This document shows positions 42,831 to 50,775 of a stretch of 64,000 nt of DNA, in pieces. Made by a program: the position numbers and the translations under genes. Origin of the DNA: Paractinoplanes polyasparticus (lineage in GTDB: Bacteria > Actinomycetota > Actinomycetes > Mycobacteriales > Micromonosporaceae); assembly GCF_019710575.1 (NCBI RefSeq), contig NZ_JAHWFK010000030.1, forward strand, positions 1 through 64,000. The letters run 5' to 3'. Each line of letters starts with the position of its first letter. Position 1 is the stretch's first letter. Under the pieces are notes generated by a model, which saw only the letters and a program-made list of their open reading frames with translations, did not search any database and was not told the DNA's origin.

Positions 42831-43382
42831 CTAGACGCCGTCCGGCCCCTGCTTCCGGAGTTCGTCGACCTTGGTCATGGCCTGGCGCAGGTCGGCCAGC
42901 CACTGGTCGGTGTGCTGGCCGACCAGCTTGACGCACCACGCCAGCGCCTCGGACCGGGAACGGGCGACGCCCGCGTCGACCAGCGTGTCGAGGATCTGCC
43001 GCTCGGGCTGGCGCAGACGTGTCATGACCGGGGCGGCGAGATGGGTGAACAGCTCGTTGGTGTCGCCGCAGCGGACGCCCCACGCCACCTTGCGCTGGTA
43101 GCGGTGCTCGATCTGCCGCGCCACACGCATGCGGGCCTCGCGGGTGTCCTCGCGGAACTGGTTGATGCGGCCGGCGTGGGCGGCGGCCCGGTCGGCGTCA
43201 GTGGCGTCGGCGCCGAGCTCAGGCGCGGCCACGCGGCCCCAGATGATGATCTCGTCGCGGTCGATGACGATCTCGGGCCGCTCGGTGAACCAGCCGTCCG
43301 GGATCGCGCCGGTGACCCAGGCCGGAGCGTCCTCGGCGTTCGGTGGCTCGACGCGTCCGGGTGGTGCGGTGCGGAATCGCAT
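42831..43382 (-). CDS. Conserved actinobacterial hypothetical protein
   Basis: A 183-residue soluble protein. The N-terminal part contains WFTERPEIVIDRDEIIIWGR; the middle is Arg-rich and helical (EARMRVARQIEHRYQRKVAW); the C-terminal ILDTLVDAGVARSRSEALAW looks like a ribbon-helix-helix segment (about 128-150). A DNA-binding role is therefore possible but unproven. ATG 43382 has a perfect AGGAGG 7 nt upstream. The HipA-like gene begins 13 bp downstream on the same strand. Confidence 0.75.
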   Translation of the reverse strand: MRFRTAPPGRVEPPNAEDAPAWVTGAIPDGWFTERPEIVIDRDEIIIWGRVAAPELGADATDADRAAAHAGRINQFREDTREARMRVARQIEHRYQRKVAWGVRCGDTNELFTHLAAPVMTRLRQPERQILDTLVDAGVARSRSEALAWCVKLVGQHTDQWLADLRQAMTKVDELRKQGPDGV

Positions 43383-43479
43383 TGCTTACCTCCTAAGGCT
43401 GATTACATGATTACACCGTTTCCAGAGTGGTCGCCACACCGATCATCTTTGGGGGGCACCCGAAGAACGCAGAACGCGG

Positions 43480-43485
43480 CAGACT
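43480..43485 (+). promoter_or_regulatory. -10-like hexamer for ligC
   Basis: CAGACT lies 6 nt before ATG 43492. The same hexamer and spacing occur before the metallo-hydrolase at 53188. Confidence 0.45.
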
Positions 43486-43491
43486 GGCGGC

Positions 43492-44559
43492 ATGGAGCTG
43501 CCGATCAACCCGCCGGTCAAGCCGATGCTGGCCAAGCCCGTCGCCACGATCCCGCCGGGCCAGATCTACGAGCCCAAGTGGGACGGATTCCGGTCGATCA
43601 TCTTCAAGGACGGCGACGAGGTCGAGATCGGCAGTCGCAAAGAGAAGCCGATGACCCGCTACTTCCCCGAGGTCGTCGAGGCCGTGCGGGCCAACTTCCC
43701 GCCCCGGGCGGTGATCGACGGCGAGGTCATCGTGGCCGACACCGCGCGCAACACGCTCGACTTCGAGGCGCTGCAGCAGCGCATCCACCCCGCGGCGAGC
43801 CGGGTCAAGCTGCTCAGCGAGCAGACCCCGGCCGGCTTCGTGGCGTTCGACCTGCTCGCGATCGGCGACGAGGACCTGACCGAGGCGCCGTTCGGCGAGC
43901 GCCGGGCCCGCCTGCTCGAAGTGCTGAAGGACGCGAAGCCCCCGATCTACACCACCCCGGCCACCGACGACCTCGAGACCGCCACCCGCTGGTTCGCGCA
44001 GTTCGAGGGGGCCGGCCTCGACGGGCTGATCGCCAAGCCGCGAGACCTGCTGTACCAGCCGGACAAGCGGGTCATGAGCAAGATCAAGCACAAGCGGACG
44101 GCCGACTGCGTGGTCGCCGGCTATCGGGTGCACAAGTCGGCCGACAACCGGATCGGCTCACTGCTGCTCGGGCTCTACGACGAGCGGGGCGTGCTGGCGT
44201 CGGTCGGCGTCATCGGGGCGTTCCCCATCGCCGTACGCGAAGAGCTCTTCGGTGAATTGCAGCCGCTGGTCACCGGCTTCGAGGGGCACCCGTGGGACTG
44301 GGCGTCCCACCTGCAGGGCGAGCGCACGCCGCGCAAGAACGAGGTCAGCCGCTGGAACAACGGCAAAGACCTGTCCTTCACGCCGCTGCGACCCGAGCGG
44401 GTGGTCGAGGTGCGCTACGACTACATGGAGGGTGTCCGGTTCCGGCACACCGCCCAGTTCGAACGGTGGCGTCCCGACCGTGACCCGCGCAGCTGCACCT
44501 ACGAGCAGCTGGAACGTCCGGTGCGGTTCGACCTGGCCGAGGTGCTCACGAGCCGCTGA
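43492..44559 (+). CDS. ligC: ATP-dependent DNA ligase, LigC type
   Basis: A 355-residue ATP-dependent ligase. The adenylation motif I is YEPKWDGFRSII (Lys at about 29). Further nucleotidyl-transferase motifs are VIDGEVIVAD (about 77), FVAFDLLAIGDEDL, GLDGLIAKPRDLLYQPDKR (about 177) and MSKIKHKRTADCVVAG. The OB-fold follows to the C-terminus. In mycobacteria LigC acts as a backup in repair, including some end joining; a LigD-type polymerase gene lies 3 kb away but no ku is in the window. Confidence 0.93.
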   Translation: MELPINPPVKPMLAKPVATIPPGQIYEPKWDGFRSIIFKDGDEVEIGSRKEKPMTRYFPEVVEAVRANFPPRAVIDGEVIVADTARNTLDFEALQQRIHPAASRVKLLSEQTPAGFVAFDLLAIGDEDLTEAPFGERRARLLEVLKDAKPPIYTTPATDDLETATRWFAQFEGAGLDGLIAKPRDLLYQPDKRVMSKIKHKRTADCVVAGYRVHKSADNRIGSLLLGLYDERGVLASVGVIGAFPIAVREELFGELQPLVTGFEGHPWDWASHLQGERTPRKNEVSRWNNGKDLSFTPLRPERVVEVRYDYMEGVRFRHTAQFERWRPDRDPRSCTYEQLERPVRFDLAEVLTSR

Positions 44560-44625
44560 CAGACTCTTGTCAGACCGACCGGCTAGCCTTTCCCTCAGCA
44601 AACCAGCCGTCGAAAGGTCAGCAAC

Positions 44626-46188
44626 GTGCAGCGTCGTTCCCGCTCGGTGATCGCCGTCCTGGCCGCGGTCCTGACCGTCGCCGCCGGGTGCACTGTGCCC
44701 ACCTTCGCACCGAACGGGTCCAGCGAGGCCGGCCCGGTCACCTCGTCGGGCGCTCCCGCCACGAACGGCACGGCCGACTGGCAGCCCTGTCCTGACGTGC
44801 CGAAAGACCTGGTCGGCCAGACCGCCCCCGGCATGACCTACGACTGCGCCAAGGTCAGCGTGCCGCGCGACTGGAACGACCAGAACAACGGCGAGACCTA
44901 CTCGATCGCGATGATCCGCATCCGGTCGTCGAAGCAGTCCGGCCGCATCGGCTCGCTGCTGCTCAACCCGGGCGGCCCGGGCGGCTCCGGTGTCGAGCTG
45001 GCGGCCATCCTGTCCTTCGGCGAGGCGTTCGGCGGCCTGCCCACCGAGATCACCAACAGGTTCGACATCATCGGGTTCGACCCGCGCGGCGTCGGCCGCT
45101 CCGACCCGGTCAAGTGCATCTCCCCGGCCGACCAGGACGCGAGCTTCGGCGCCCCGCCCGACCCGCGGAGCCTGGCCGAGTTCGACAAGCTGGTCACGCT
45201 GAACAAGCGGATCGCGAGCGAGTGCGGCGCCAAGTACGGCGACCAGCTGCCCTTCTTCTCCACCGAGCAGGCCGCCCGCGACATGGATTCGCTGCGCCAG
45301 GCCGTCGGCGACGAGAAGCTGAGCTACCTGGGCTACTCCTACGGCACGCTGCTCGGTGCCACCTACGCCCAGCTCTTCCCGAAGAACATCCGCGCGATGG
45401 TGCTCGACGGCGCGGTCGACCCGAAGCAGAACTTCGTCGAGGGCTCCGAGACCCAGGCCAAGGGCTTCGAGCGCGCGTTCACCAATTTCACCAACTGGTG
45501 CAAGGCCACGCCCGACAAGTGCCCGATCGCGCCCGACGCGCGCAAGGCGGTGACCGACGCGCTGGCCACCGCGACCACCAAGCCGATCGCGGGCGCCGAC
45601 GGTCGCAAGGCCACCTCGGGCTGGGTCTTCTACGCGGTGATCTCGTCGCTCTACACCGAGTCGGGCTGGGCCAAGCTGGCCAACGCGATCGACGAGCTGA
45701 AGCAGGGCAACCCCAAACTCGTGTTCTCGCTGGCCGACCAGTACGCCGAGCGCAAGCCCGACGGCACCTACAGCAACCTGTTCGACGCCAACATGGCGGT
45801 CAACTGCGCCGACACCGACGACGCGCCCACGATCGACGAGGTGCGCCGGTTCCAGGGCGAGTGGCGGCAGAAATACCCGATGTTCGGGGCGGCGCTGGCC
45901 ACCGGCATGCTGTCGTGCGCGGTCTGGCCGGGCAAGCGCGACCCCTACCCGGCCGGCGCGGCCGCCGGCGCCCCGCCGATCGTGGTGGTCGGCACGACGG
46001 GTGACCCGGCCACGCCGTACGAGAACACGGCCGACCTGGCCTCGATGCTGGGCGTCGGGCAGGTGCTGACCTGGGAGGGCGAGGGCCACACGGCCTACCC
46101 GAGCACGCCGTGCATCGTGAAGGCGGTCGACGGCTACCTCATCGATCTGAAGGTGCCGCAGGAGGGGCTGCGCTGTCCGGCAAAGTGA
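44626..46188 (+). CDS. Exported lipoprotein alpha/beta hydrolase, TAP-like peptidase
   Basis: A 520-residue secreted hydrolase related to Streptomyces tripeptidyl aminopeptidases (and mycobacterial Rv2672). Lipobox: LTVAAGC, Cys at about 22, so a lipoprotein. Alpha/beta fold: LLLNPGGPGGSGVEL (oxyanion HGGPG-like), DPRGVGRSDP, nucleophile elbow LGYSYGTLLG (Ser at about 233), Asp in VVGTTGDPATPYENT and His in WEGEGHTAYP. A TAP_C domain is at the end. GTG 44626 follows GAAAGG. The last 50 bp overlap the convergent channel gene. Confidence 0.92.
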   Translation: MQRRSRSVIAVLAAVLTVAAGCTVPTFAPNGSSEAGPVTSSGAPATNGTADWQPCPDVPKDLVGQTAPGMTYDCAKVSVPRDWNDQNNGETYSIAMIRIRSSKQSGRIGSLLLNPGGPGGSGVELAAILSFGEAFGGLPTEITNRFDIIGFDPRGVGRSDPVKCISPADQDASFGAPPDPRSLAEFDKLVTLNKRIASECGAKYGDQLPFFSTEQAARDMDSLRQAVGDEKLSYLGYSYGTLLGATYAQLFPKNIRAMVLDGAVDPKQNFVEGSETQAKGFERAFTNFTNWCKATPDKCPIAPDARKAVTDALATATTKPIAGADGRKATSGWVFYAVISSLYTESGWAKLANAIDELKQGNPKLVFSLADQYAERKPDGTYSNLFDANMAVNCADTDDAPTIDEVRRFQGEWRQKYPMFGAALATGMLSCAVWPGKRDPYPAGAAAGAPPIVVVGTTGDPATPYENTADLASMLGVGQVLTWEGEGHTAYPSTPCIVKAVDGYLIDLKVPQEGLRCPAK

Positions 46189-46597
46189 TGCCCTCGCGCT
46201 CGGCCAGGGCTTCGAGCAACGCCCGTACGTGGCGCAGGTTGGCCTTCAGCTCTTCCTGCTCCTCGTGGTGAAAGGCGTCCGAGTCGACGATCAGCTTGCT
46301 GGCGAAGTGTGCCGTGATCAGCGGAATCACCAGGAGCACCATGATCGAGATGAGCAGCCCGGCCAGCACCCGGGCCTGCCACGTCTCGGGTGAGATGTCG
46401 CCGTAGCCGACGGTCGACGCGGTGACGATGGCCCACCAGATCGCGTCGCCGATCGACTCCTCCTTCTCGAAGAAGTGATAGAGCACGCCGCAGACGACGA
46501 TCAGCATCGCGTACGCCAGGATCAGCGTGCCCGGCGAGTTGGCCAGCCACACGATCCCGCGGTAGGCCGGCAGGAACGGTTTGAGCAGCACCTTCAT
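46139..46597 (-). CDS. Two-helix potassium channel
   Basis: A 152-residue ion channel subunit: helix 1 at about 20-40 (LILAYAMLIVVCGVLYHFF), pore loop AIWWAIVTASTVGYGDISP with the potassium selectivity filter TVGYGD, and helix 2 at about 78-102 (VLAGLLISIMVLLVIPLI). A short acidic cytoplasmic tail has a coiled-coil look (HHEEQEELKANLRHVRALLE) and no RCK domain. ATG 46597 is preferred over the TTG at 46618. Its 3' end overlaps the convergent hydrolase gene by 50 bp. Confidence 0.9.
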   Translation of the reverse strand: MKVLLKPFLPAYRGIVWLANSPGTLILAYAMLIVVCGVLYHFFEKEESIGDAIWWAIVTASTVGYGDISPETWQARVLAGLLISIMVLLVIPLITAHFASKLIVDSDAFHHEEQEELKANLRHVRALLEALAEREGITLPDSAAPPAAPSDR

Positions 46598-46679
46598 GGC
46601 GACATGGTGCCCGAGCAACGCCCTCCGGCGTAGGTCCCCTCGGACAGAAAATCGGCGCGGATGTTCCGCTGCAGGAAGG

Positions 46680-46840
46680 CTGCGGCGGCGAGGTGCCGAT
46701 GTTCGGGCTGTGGGTGGGCTGCGGCGGCGAGGCGCCGATGTTCGGACTGCAGGAGGGCCGCGGCGGCGAGGTGCCGATGTTCGTGTTGCGGGAGGGCTGC
46801 GGCGGCGAGGTGCCTGCGGGAGAGCTGCGGCGAGGTGCCT
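46680..46840. repeat. 39-bp tandem repeat array
   Basis: Units beginning CTGCGGCGGCGAGG start at 46680, 46719, 46758 and 46797 (period 39), followed by degenerate partial units to about 46890. The period is divisible by three, so open frames through it encode 13-residue repeats such as GCGGEVPMFGLQE. It lies between divergent channel and GNAT genes and is probably non-coding. Confidence 0.85.
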
Positions 46841-46932
46841 GCGGGAGGGCTGCGGGGGCGAGGTGCCGTGTTCGGGCTGCGGAGAGGTGGCCGCGGTGGG
46901 GCGTCGGCGATCGGCTGTGTGAGACTGCCGCG

Positions 46933-47394
46933 ATGGAGTTTCGCACCGCCACCCGGTTGGACGTGCCCGCCGTGCTTCAGCTGCTGGCCGACGACGACAT
47001 CAGCCGGGCCCGCGGCTTCGGAAACGCGCCTGTGGCCGAGGACGTGGACGCCGCGATCTGGGCCGCCTTCGAGGAGATCGACGCCGACCCGAACAACGAG
47101 CTGATCGTCGCGGACGACAAGGGCGAGGTTGTCGCCACCTGCCAGCTGACGTTCACGCCGGGGTTGAGCCGCCTCGGCGCCCGGCGGATGACCATCGAAG
47201 CGGTCCGCGTCCGGGGCGATCGGCGCGGCTCCGGCCTGGGCAGCGACTTCATGGCGTACGCCCTGAACCGAGCCCGCGAACGCGGCTGCCGCATCGCCCA
47301 GCTCACGACCGACAAGCGCCGCGACGACGCCCACCGCTTCTACGAGCGCCTCGGCTTCGTCGCCTCCCACGAGGGCATGAAGCTCGCGCTGTAG
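46933..47394 (+). CDS. GNAT family N-acetyltransferase
   Basis: A 153-residue GNAT protein: N-terminal FRTATRLDVPAVLQLLADDD, acetyl-CoA binding region IEAVRVRGDRRGSGLGSDFM (about 95, Q/RxxGxG/A-like) and ARERGCRIAQLTTDKRRDDA followed by HRFYERLGFV. ATG 46933 starts the conserved domain; the longer frame upstream runs through the 39-bp repeats and is rejected. Substrate unknown. Confidence 0.88.
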   Translation: MEFRTATRLDVPAVLQLLADDDISRARGFGNAPVAEDVDAAIWAAFEEIDADPNNELIVADDKGEVVATCQLTFTPGLSRLGARRMTIEAVRVRGDRRGSGLGSDFMAYALNRARERGCRIAQLTTDKRRDDAHRFYERLGFVASHEGMKLAL

Positions 47395-47538
47395 ATCGAC
47401 CGGCCGCTGGACGTTTTCCACACTCGCCCGCTGTCCACAGATCGGGCCCGGGCGCCGCCGCACGGTCCCGCGTTTTTCGCGACAATGGCTGCGGGGGCTC
47501 CCCCTTGGGAGCGGTGGGGTCGGTTCGGCGGCGGAGCG

Positions 47539-48570
47539 TCACTCGTCTTTCTGCCAGTTGGCGGCGTTCTTGCGGCTGGGCTGCACGCGTGGGGGCTCGC
47601 CCGGCATCTTGGGATGGTCGGGGGGATAGGGCATGTCGCCGTGGCCGTTCTTCTCGTCGCGCTCGACCCACTCGAGCAGGGGAGTCAGGTCGTGGGCCAC
47701 GTCGTCGATGGTGGCGTGCGGGTCGCCGACCTCGGCGAAACGCTTCGGGAGCGTGCGCAGGTCGAAGTCGTCCGGTTCCACGTCGGGCAGCTCGGCCCAG
47801 GTCACGGGGGCCGAGGCGGTGGCCCGGGCGTTGGCTCGCAGCGAGTAGGCGCAGGTGATCGTGCGGTCGCGGGCCATCTGATTGAAGTCGAGGAACACCC
47901 TTTCGCCACGCTCCTCCTTCCACCAGGCGGTGGTGATCAGGTCGGGGCGGCGGCGTTCGGCCTCGCGGGCCAGGGCGATCGCGGCCCGGCGGACGTCGAC
48001 GAACGACCAGTTGGGCGCGATGCGGATGTAGACGTGCACGCCGCGGCCCCCGGAGGTCTTCGGGAAACCGGTCCAGCCCAGGTCGTCGAGCACCTCGTGC
48101 AGCACGCCGGCCGTCGCCACCACGTCGGCGAACGAGTTGCCGGGCTGGGGGTCGAGGTCGATGCGCAGCTCGTCGGGGTTGTCGGGCGCGTCGCCGCGGA
48201 CCGGCCACGGGTGGAAGACGACGGTGCCCATCTGGGCGGCCCAGGCCACGTGGGCCAGGTCGGCCGGGCACAGCTCGACGGCCGTACGCATGCTGGGGAA
48301 CTTGATCTGGGCCGTCTGGATCCACTCGGGCACGCCGCGCTGGGGGATCCGCTTCTGGAAGAACGCCTCGCCCTCGACGCCGTCGGGGAAGCGTTGCAGC
48401 GTCGTCGGGCGGTTGCGGAGCGCGCGCATGATCCCGTCGCCGACGGCGAGGTAGTAGTCGAAGACGTCCCGCTTCGTGTAGTTCCGCTGCGGGAACATGA
48501 CCTTGTCGGGACTGGTCAGGCGTACCTCATGGCCGGCGATTTCGTGGATTTCTGCTGCGGCTTTCGGCAT
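47539..48570 (-). CDS. LigD-type polymerase domain (non-homologous end joining)
   Basis: A 343-residue stand-alone PolDom of the archaeo-eukaryotic primase superfamily. Signatures: VRLTSPDKVMFPQRNYTKRD (about 16), HPWPVRGDAPDNPDELRIDL then DPQPG with the catalytic Asp pair, KTSGGRGVHVYIRI (about 165), and DFNQMARDRTITCAYSLRAN. It has no ligase or phosphoesterase domain, as in the split systems of many actinomycetes. It lies near LigC, but no ku gene is visible in the window. Confidence 0.92.
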   Translation of the reverse strand: MPKAAAEIHEIAGHEVRLTSPDKVMFPQRNYTKRDVFDYYLAVGDGIMRALRNRPTTLQRFPDGVEGEAFFQKRIPQRGVPEWIQTAQIKFPSMRTAVELCPADLAHVAWAAQMGTVVFHPWPVRGDAPDNPDELRIDLDPQPGNSFADVVATAGVLHEVLDDLGWTGFPKTSGGRGVHVYIRIAPNWSFVDVRRAAIALAREAERRRPDLITTAWWKEERGERVFLDFNQMARDRTITCAYSLRANARATASAPVTWAELPDVEPDDFDLRTLPKRFAEVGDPHATIDDVAHDLTPLLEWVERDEKNGHGDMPYPPDHPKMPGEPPRVQPSRKNAANWQKDE

Positions 48571-48597
48571 GCGAATGACCCTAGGCCAACATCAAGA

Positions 48598-48735
48598 TCA
48601 AGAGCAGGCTGTCGTGGCGGGGTGGTCGGTACGGACCGTCACTCACGTCGAGGGCCGCGGCGCGGCGAGCAGGGCGCTGGCGCGCCCAGAGCGCTCACCC
48701 CGCCACGGCGACGTGCGTGAGTGGTTGCGCTCTCA
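48598..48735 (+). repeat. Dispersed foldback repeat, copy B (best-preserved inverted arms)
   Basis: Same family as copies near 29980 and 51085. This copy keeps the outer inverted repeat: CGTGGCGGGGTG (48613-48624) with CACCCCGCCACG (48696-48707). A second possible pairing joins ACTCACGTCG (48641-48650) to CGACGTG just after the right arm. It occupies the gap between the divergently placed LigD-type gene start and the end of the 64-residue gene. Confidence 0.88.
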
Positions 48736-48738
48736 AGG

Positions 48739-48933
48739 TCAACTGCGGACGCGGTTGTCCAGGGGCTGGGGCTGGCTGACCCACCATTCCGTGGGGACCA
48801 TGTCGTGGATCTCGTCGGCGATGGCCTTCAGGTGGTCGCCGGTGGCGTGGCCGTGATGGGCGTCGGCGATGCCCTTGACGCGCACGTACCACTCGGCGAG
48901 CTGCTCGCACTTGACCGAAATCTGGTAGTCCAT
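48739..48933 (-). CDS. Small hypothetical protein (64 aa)
   Basis: A 64-residue protein: YQISVKCEQLAEWYVRVKGI then HATGDHLKAIADEIHDMVP and EWWVSQPQPL. No family recognised. A -10-like TAGCGT lies 7 nt before the ATG, supporting it as a real leaderless gene. Its stop lies next to repeat copy B. Confidence 0.6.
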   Translation of the reverse strand: MDYQISVKCEQLAEWYVRVKGIADAHHGHATGDHLKAIADEIHDMVPTEWWVSQPQPLDNRVRS

Positions 48934-48940
48934 GAAGCCG

Positions 48941-48946
48941 ACGCTA
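48941..48946 (-). promoter_or_regulatory. -10-like hexamer for the 64-residue gene
   Basis: TAGCGT on the minus strand is 7 nt before ATG 48933. Confidence 0.4.
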
Positions 48947-49050
48947 AGCCTGTCGGTGGCTGCTCGCAGGGGAACTGTCCACCGGCACCCGCACGTGGCC
49001 GCGGGCGGTTCTCTCTGCGCGGAGGGCCGCGACGGCCGGCCGGCCAGCTA

Positions 49051-49125
49051 GCGCTCGGGGTGCGCACTTGCACGGCGCTCGGTGCGCACTGGCGCGGCGC
49101 TCGGGGTGCGCACCGGCACCGTTCT
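49051..49125. repeat. Short tandem repeat, about 23 bp, three units
   Basis: GCGCTCGGGGTGCGCAC recurs at 49051, about 49075 (one G shorter) and about 49097. It lies beyond the msrB stop codon at 49150, so it is 3' to that gene. Confidence 0.7.
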
Positions 49126-49149
49126 GGGGGTGCCGGTGGCGGTCGGGCG

Positions 49150-49560
49150 TCAGGCGGTCTTCGGGTCCAGCTTGATCGAGAGGCTGTTCACGCAGTGGCG
49201 GGTGTTCTTCGCCGTCATGTGCTCGCCGCGGAACACGTGGCCCAGGTGGGAGTCGCAGCGGGCGCAGCGGATCTCGGTGCGGGCCATGCCGTGGGAGAAG
49301 TCGTTGATCTCCTTGACCGCGCCCGGGATGGCGTCGTCGAACGACGGCCAGCCGCAGTGCGAGTCGAACTTGTAGTCGCTCGGGTAGAGGGCGGCGCCGC
49401 ACGCGCGGCACTCGTACATGCCCTCGGCCTTGGTGTCGACGTATTCCCCGGACCAGGGCGCCTCGGTGCCGGCCTGGCGCAGGACGCGGAACTCGTCGGG
49501 GGAGAGGCGCACGCGCCACTCCTCCTCGGTGGTGGGCAGGGTGGTCTCGTTCTGTGCCAT
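49150..49560 (-). CDS. msrB: Peptide-methionine (R)-S-oxide reductase
   Basis: Reduces the R epimer of methionine sulfoxide in proteins. The 136-residue protein has two zinc CxxC pairs (MYECRACGAALY and EIRCARCDSHLG), the motif FDSHCGWPSFDDAI, and the catalytic Cys in KNTRHCVNSLSI. TACTTT lies 6 nt before the ATG, without a ribosome binding site. Gene corresponds to Rv2674. Confidence 0.95.
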   Translation of the reverse strand: MAQNETTLPTTEEEWRVRLSPDEFRVLRQAGTEAPWSGEYVDTKAEGMYECRACGAALYPSDYKFDSHCGWPSFDDAIPGAVKEINDFSHGMARTEIRCARCDSHLGHVFRGEHMTAKNTRHCVNSLSIKLDPKTA

Positions 49561-49566
49561 ACAACA

Positions 49567-49572
49567 AAAGTA
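49567..49572 (-). promoter_or_regulatory. -10-like hexamer for msrB
   Basis: TACTTT on the minus strand is 6 nt before ATG 49560; leaderless arrangement. Confidence 0.5.
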
Positions 49573-49624
49573 CGTCGCACTCAAAGTGCGGGCGGAGTGG
49601 TCCGCGTCTCCGTTGAACCCGGGC

Positions 49625-50089
49625 ATGGAAGATGCAGCGGCGGCTACCTTCCGCCCCACCTGGCAACAAGCCCTCGGACGGGGTCTCTACCTGGGCTCCC
49701 TGGCTGCGATCGGGGTGTTGATAGTCACGGCGGTGCTGACTTCGCCCGGCCTCGTGTGGGTCGCCGCGCTGGCCGGGCCGACGGTGGCCGGGGGTCTGAT
49801 CGGGGTGTTCGTGGGGCGGTTCACCGGCACGCAGATCAGCGCGCGGGGGATTCGTACGGTCTCGGTCTTCAACGGCGGGATCGCGACCTGGAACGAGGTC
49901 GTCGACCTGCGGGCGGAGCGGCGGGGCGGCCGGACGGTGGTGTCGGTCTATCTCGACTCCGGTGCGAGTGTGCAGCTCCGAGCTCCGTACAGCGGAGGTT
50001 TGTTCGCCGCCGACCCGAAATTTGAGGGCAAAATGTTCGCTTTGTCCCATCTATGGCGGAGTCACCGTTTCGGTGGTCTTTCGGGATGA
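49625..50089 (+). CDS. Small membrane protein with PH-like C-terminal part
   Basis: A 154-residue protein with two membrane helices (about 20-65, GRGLYLGSLAAIGVLIVTAV and LVWVAALAGPTVAGGLIGVF), followed by a beta-rich stretch (ISARGIRTVSVFNGGIATWN, VVSVYLDSGASVQLRAPYSG) reminiscent of bacterial PH-like domains. Family assignment is tentative. ATG 49625 starts the conserved reading; a longer frame upstream is antisense to msrB. Divergent from msrB. Confidence 0.7.
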   Translation: MEDAAAATFRPTWQQALGRGLYLGSLAAIGVLIVTAVLTSPGLVWVAALAGPTVAGGLIGVFVGRFTGTQISARGIRTVSVFNGGIATWNEVVDLRAERRGGRTVVSVYLDSGASVQLRAPYSGGLFAADPKFEGKMFALSHLWRSHRFGGLSG

Positions 50090-50183
50090 TGACCCGCCGA
50101 GGGTTCTTAATGGGTAAATCGGGCATTTGCCGCTAAGCTCCCCTGCGGACCGAGAACACCGCACTAGGAATGGAAAACTCCTC

Positions 50184-50729
50184 ATGAGTTCAATCAGCCG
50201 GATCGTCGCCGTCGGCTTGCCCGCCGTCGGCCTCGCCGCCGCTCTCGCGCTGGGTGTCTCCCCGGCCCTGGCCTCCGAGGCCGCCATCGACCAAGCCGCG
50301 CGCCCCGTTGTCGCCGCCACCGGCTACGGCGAGGAGCCGGACGCCACCGACGAGGCGCCGACCCGCGGGCAGGGCGGCTACGGCACGCCGGCCGCGACCA
50401 CCCCGGCCACGGTCACCCCGGCCGGCACCCCGGACGTCGACGACACGGACACCCCGGACACCGACACCCCGACCCGGGGCAACCCCGGCTACGGCCCGAC
50501 GCCCACCGCCAGCGTCGACACGGTCACGCCGTCTGTCACGCCGTCCGTCACGCCCAGCACCCCGACCGGCGCGCTCCCGGCCACGTCGCCCCCCGGCGGC
50601 GGGGTCAGCGCCGGTGGCGCCCTCCCGGTGACCGGCGCCCCGATGGGCACCGTCATCTCCCTCGGCGGCCTGCTGGTCGCCGCGGGCGCCGCGTCGATCT
50701 GGTACACCCGTCGCCGCCGCACCGCCTGA
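50184..50729 (+). CDS. Cell-wall-anchored LPXTG protein
   Basis: A 181-residue exported surface protein. Signal peptide at 1-30 (IVAVGLPAVGLAAALALGV, cleavage near ALA-SEA). The mature part is Thr/Pro-rich and low complexity, with a repeated PTRGQGGYGTPAATT / PTRGNPGYGPTPTAS unit. The C-terminal sorting signal is LPVTGAPMG, then a hydrophobic segment and the tail RRRRTA. A sortase would link Thr of LPVTG to peptidoglycan. ATG 50184 has AGGAATGGA upstream. Followed by a strong terminator. Confidence 0.88.
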   Translation: MSSISRIVAVGLPAVGLAAALALGVSPALASEAAIDQAARPVVAATGYGEEPDATDEAPTRGQGGYGTPAATTPATVTPAGTPDVDDTDTPDTDTPTRGNPGYGPTPTASVDTVTPSVTPSVTPSTPTGALPATSPPGGGVSAGGALPVTGAPMGTVISLGGLLVAAGAASIWYTRRRRTA

Positions 50730-50741
50730 AGCACTTCATGA

Positions 50742-50775
50742 GAAAGGCCGCCCGACCGGGCGGCCTTTCCTTTTG
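50742..50775 (+). terminator. Intrinsic terminator after the LPXTG gene
   Basis: GAAAGGCCGCCC (50742-50753) pairs with GGGCGGCCTTTC (50758-50769) across a 4-nt loop, followed by CTTTTG. Strong, classical form. Confidence 0.9.

Noticed and set aside
46693..46932. Longer GNAT protein with a 13-residue-repeat N-terminus
   Set aside because: The extension comes from the 39-bp DNA repeat and has no ribosome binding site; the GNAT fold begins at ATG 46933.
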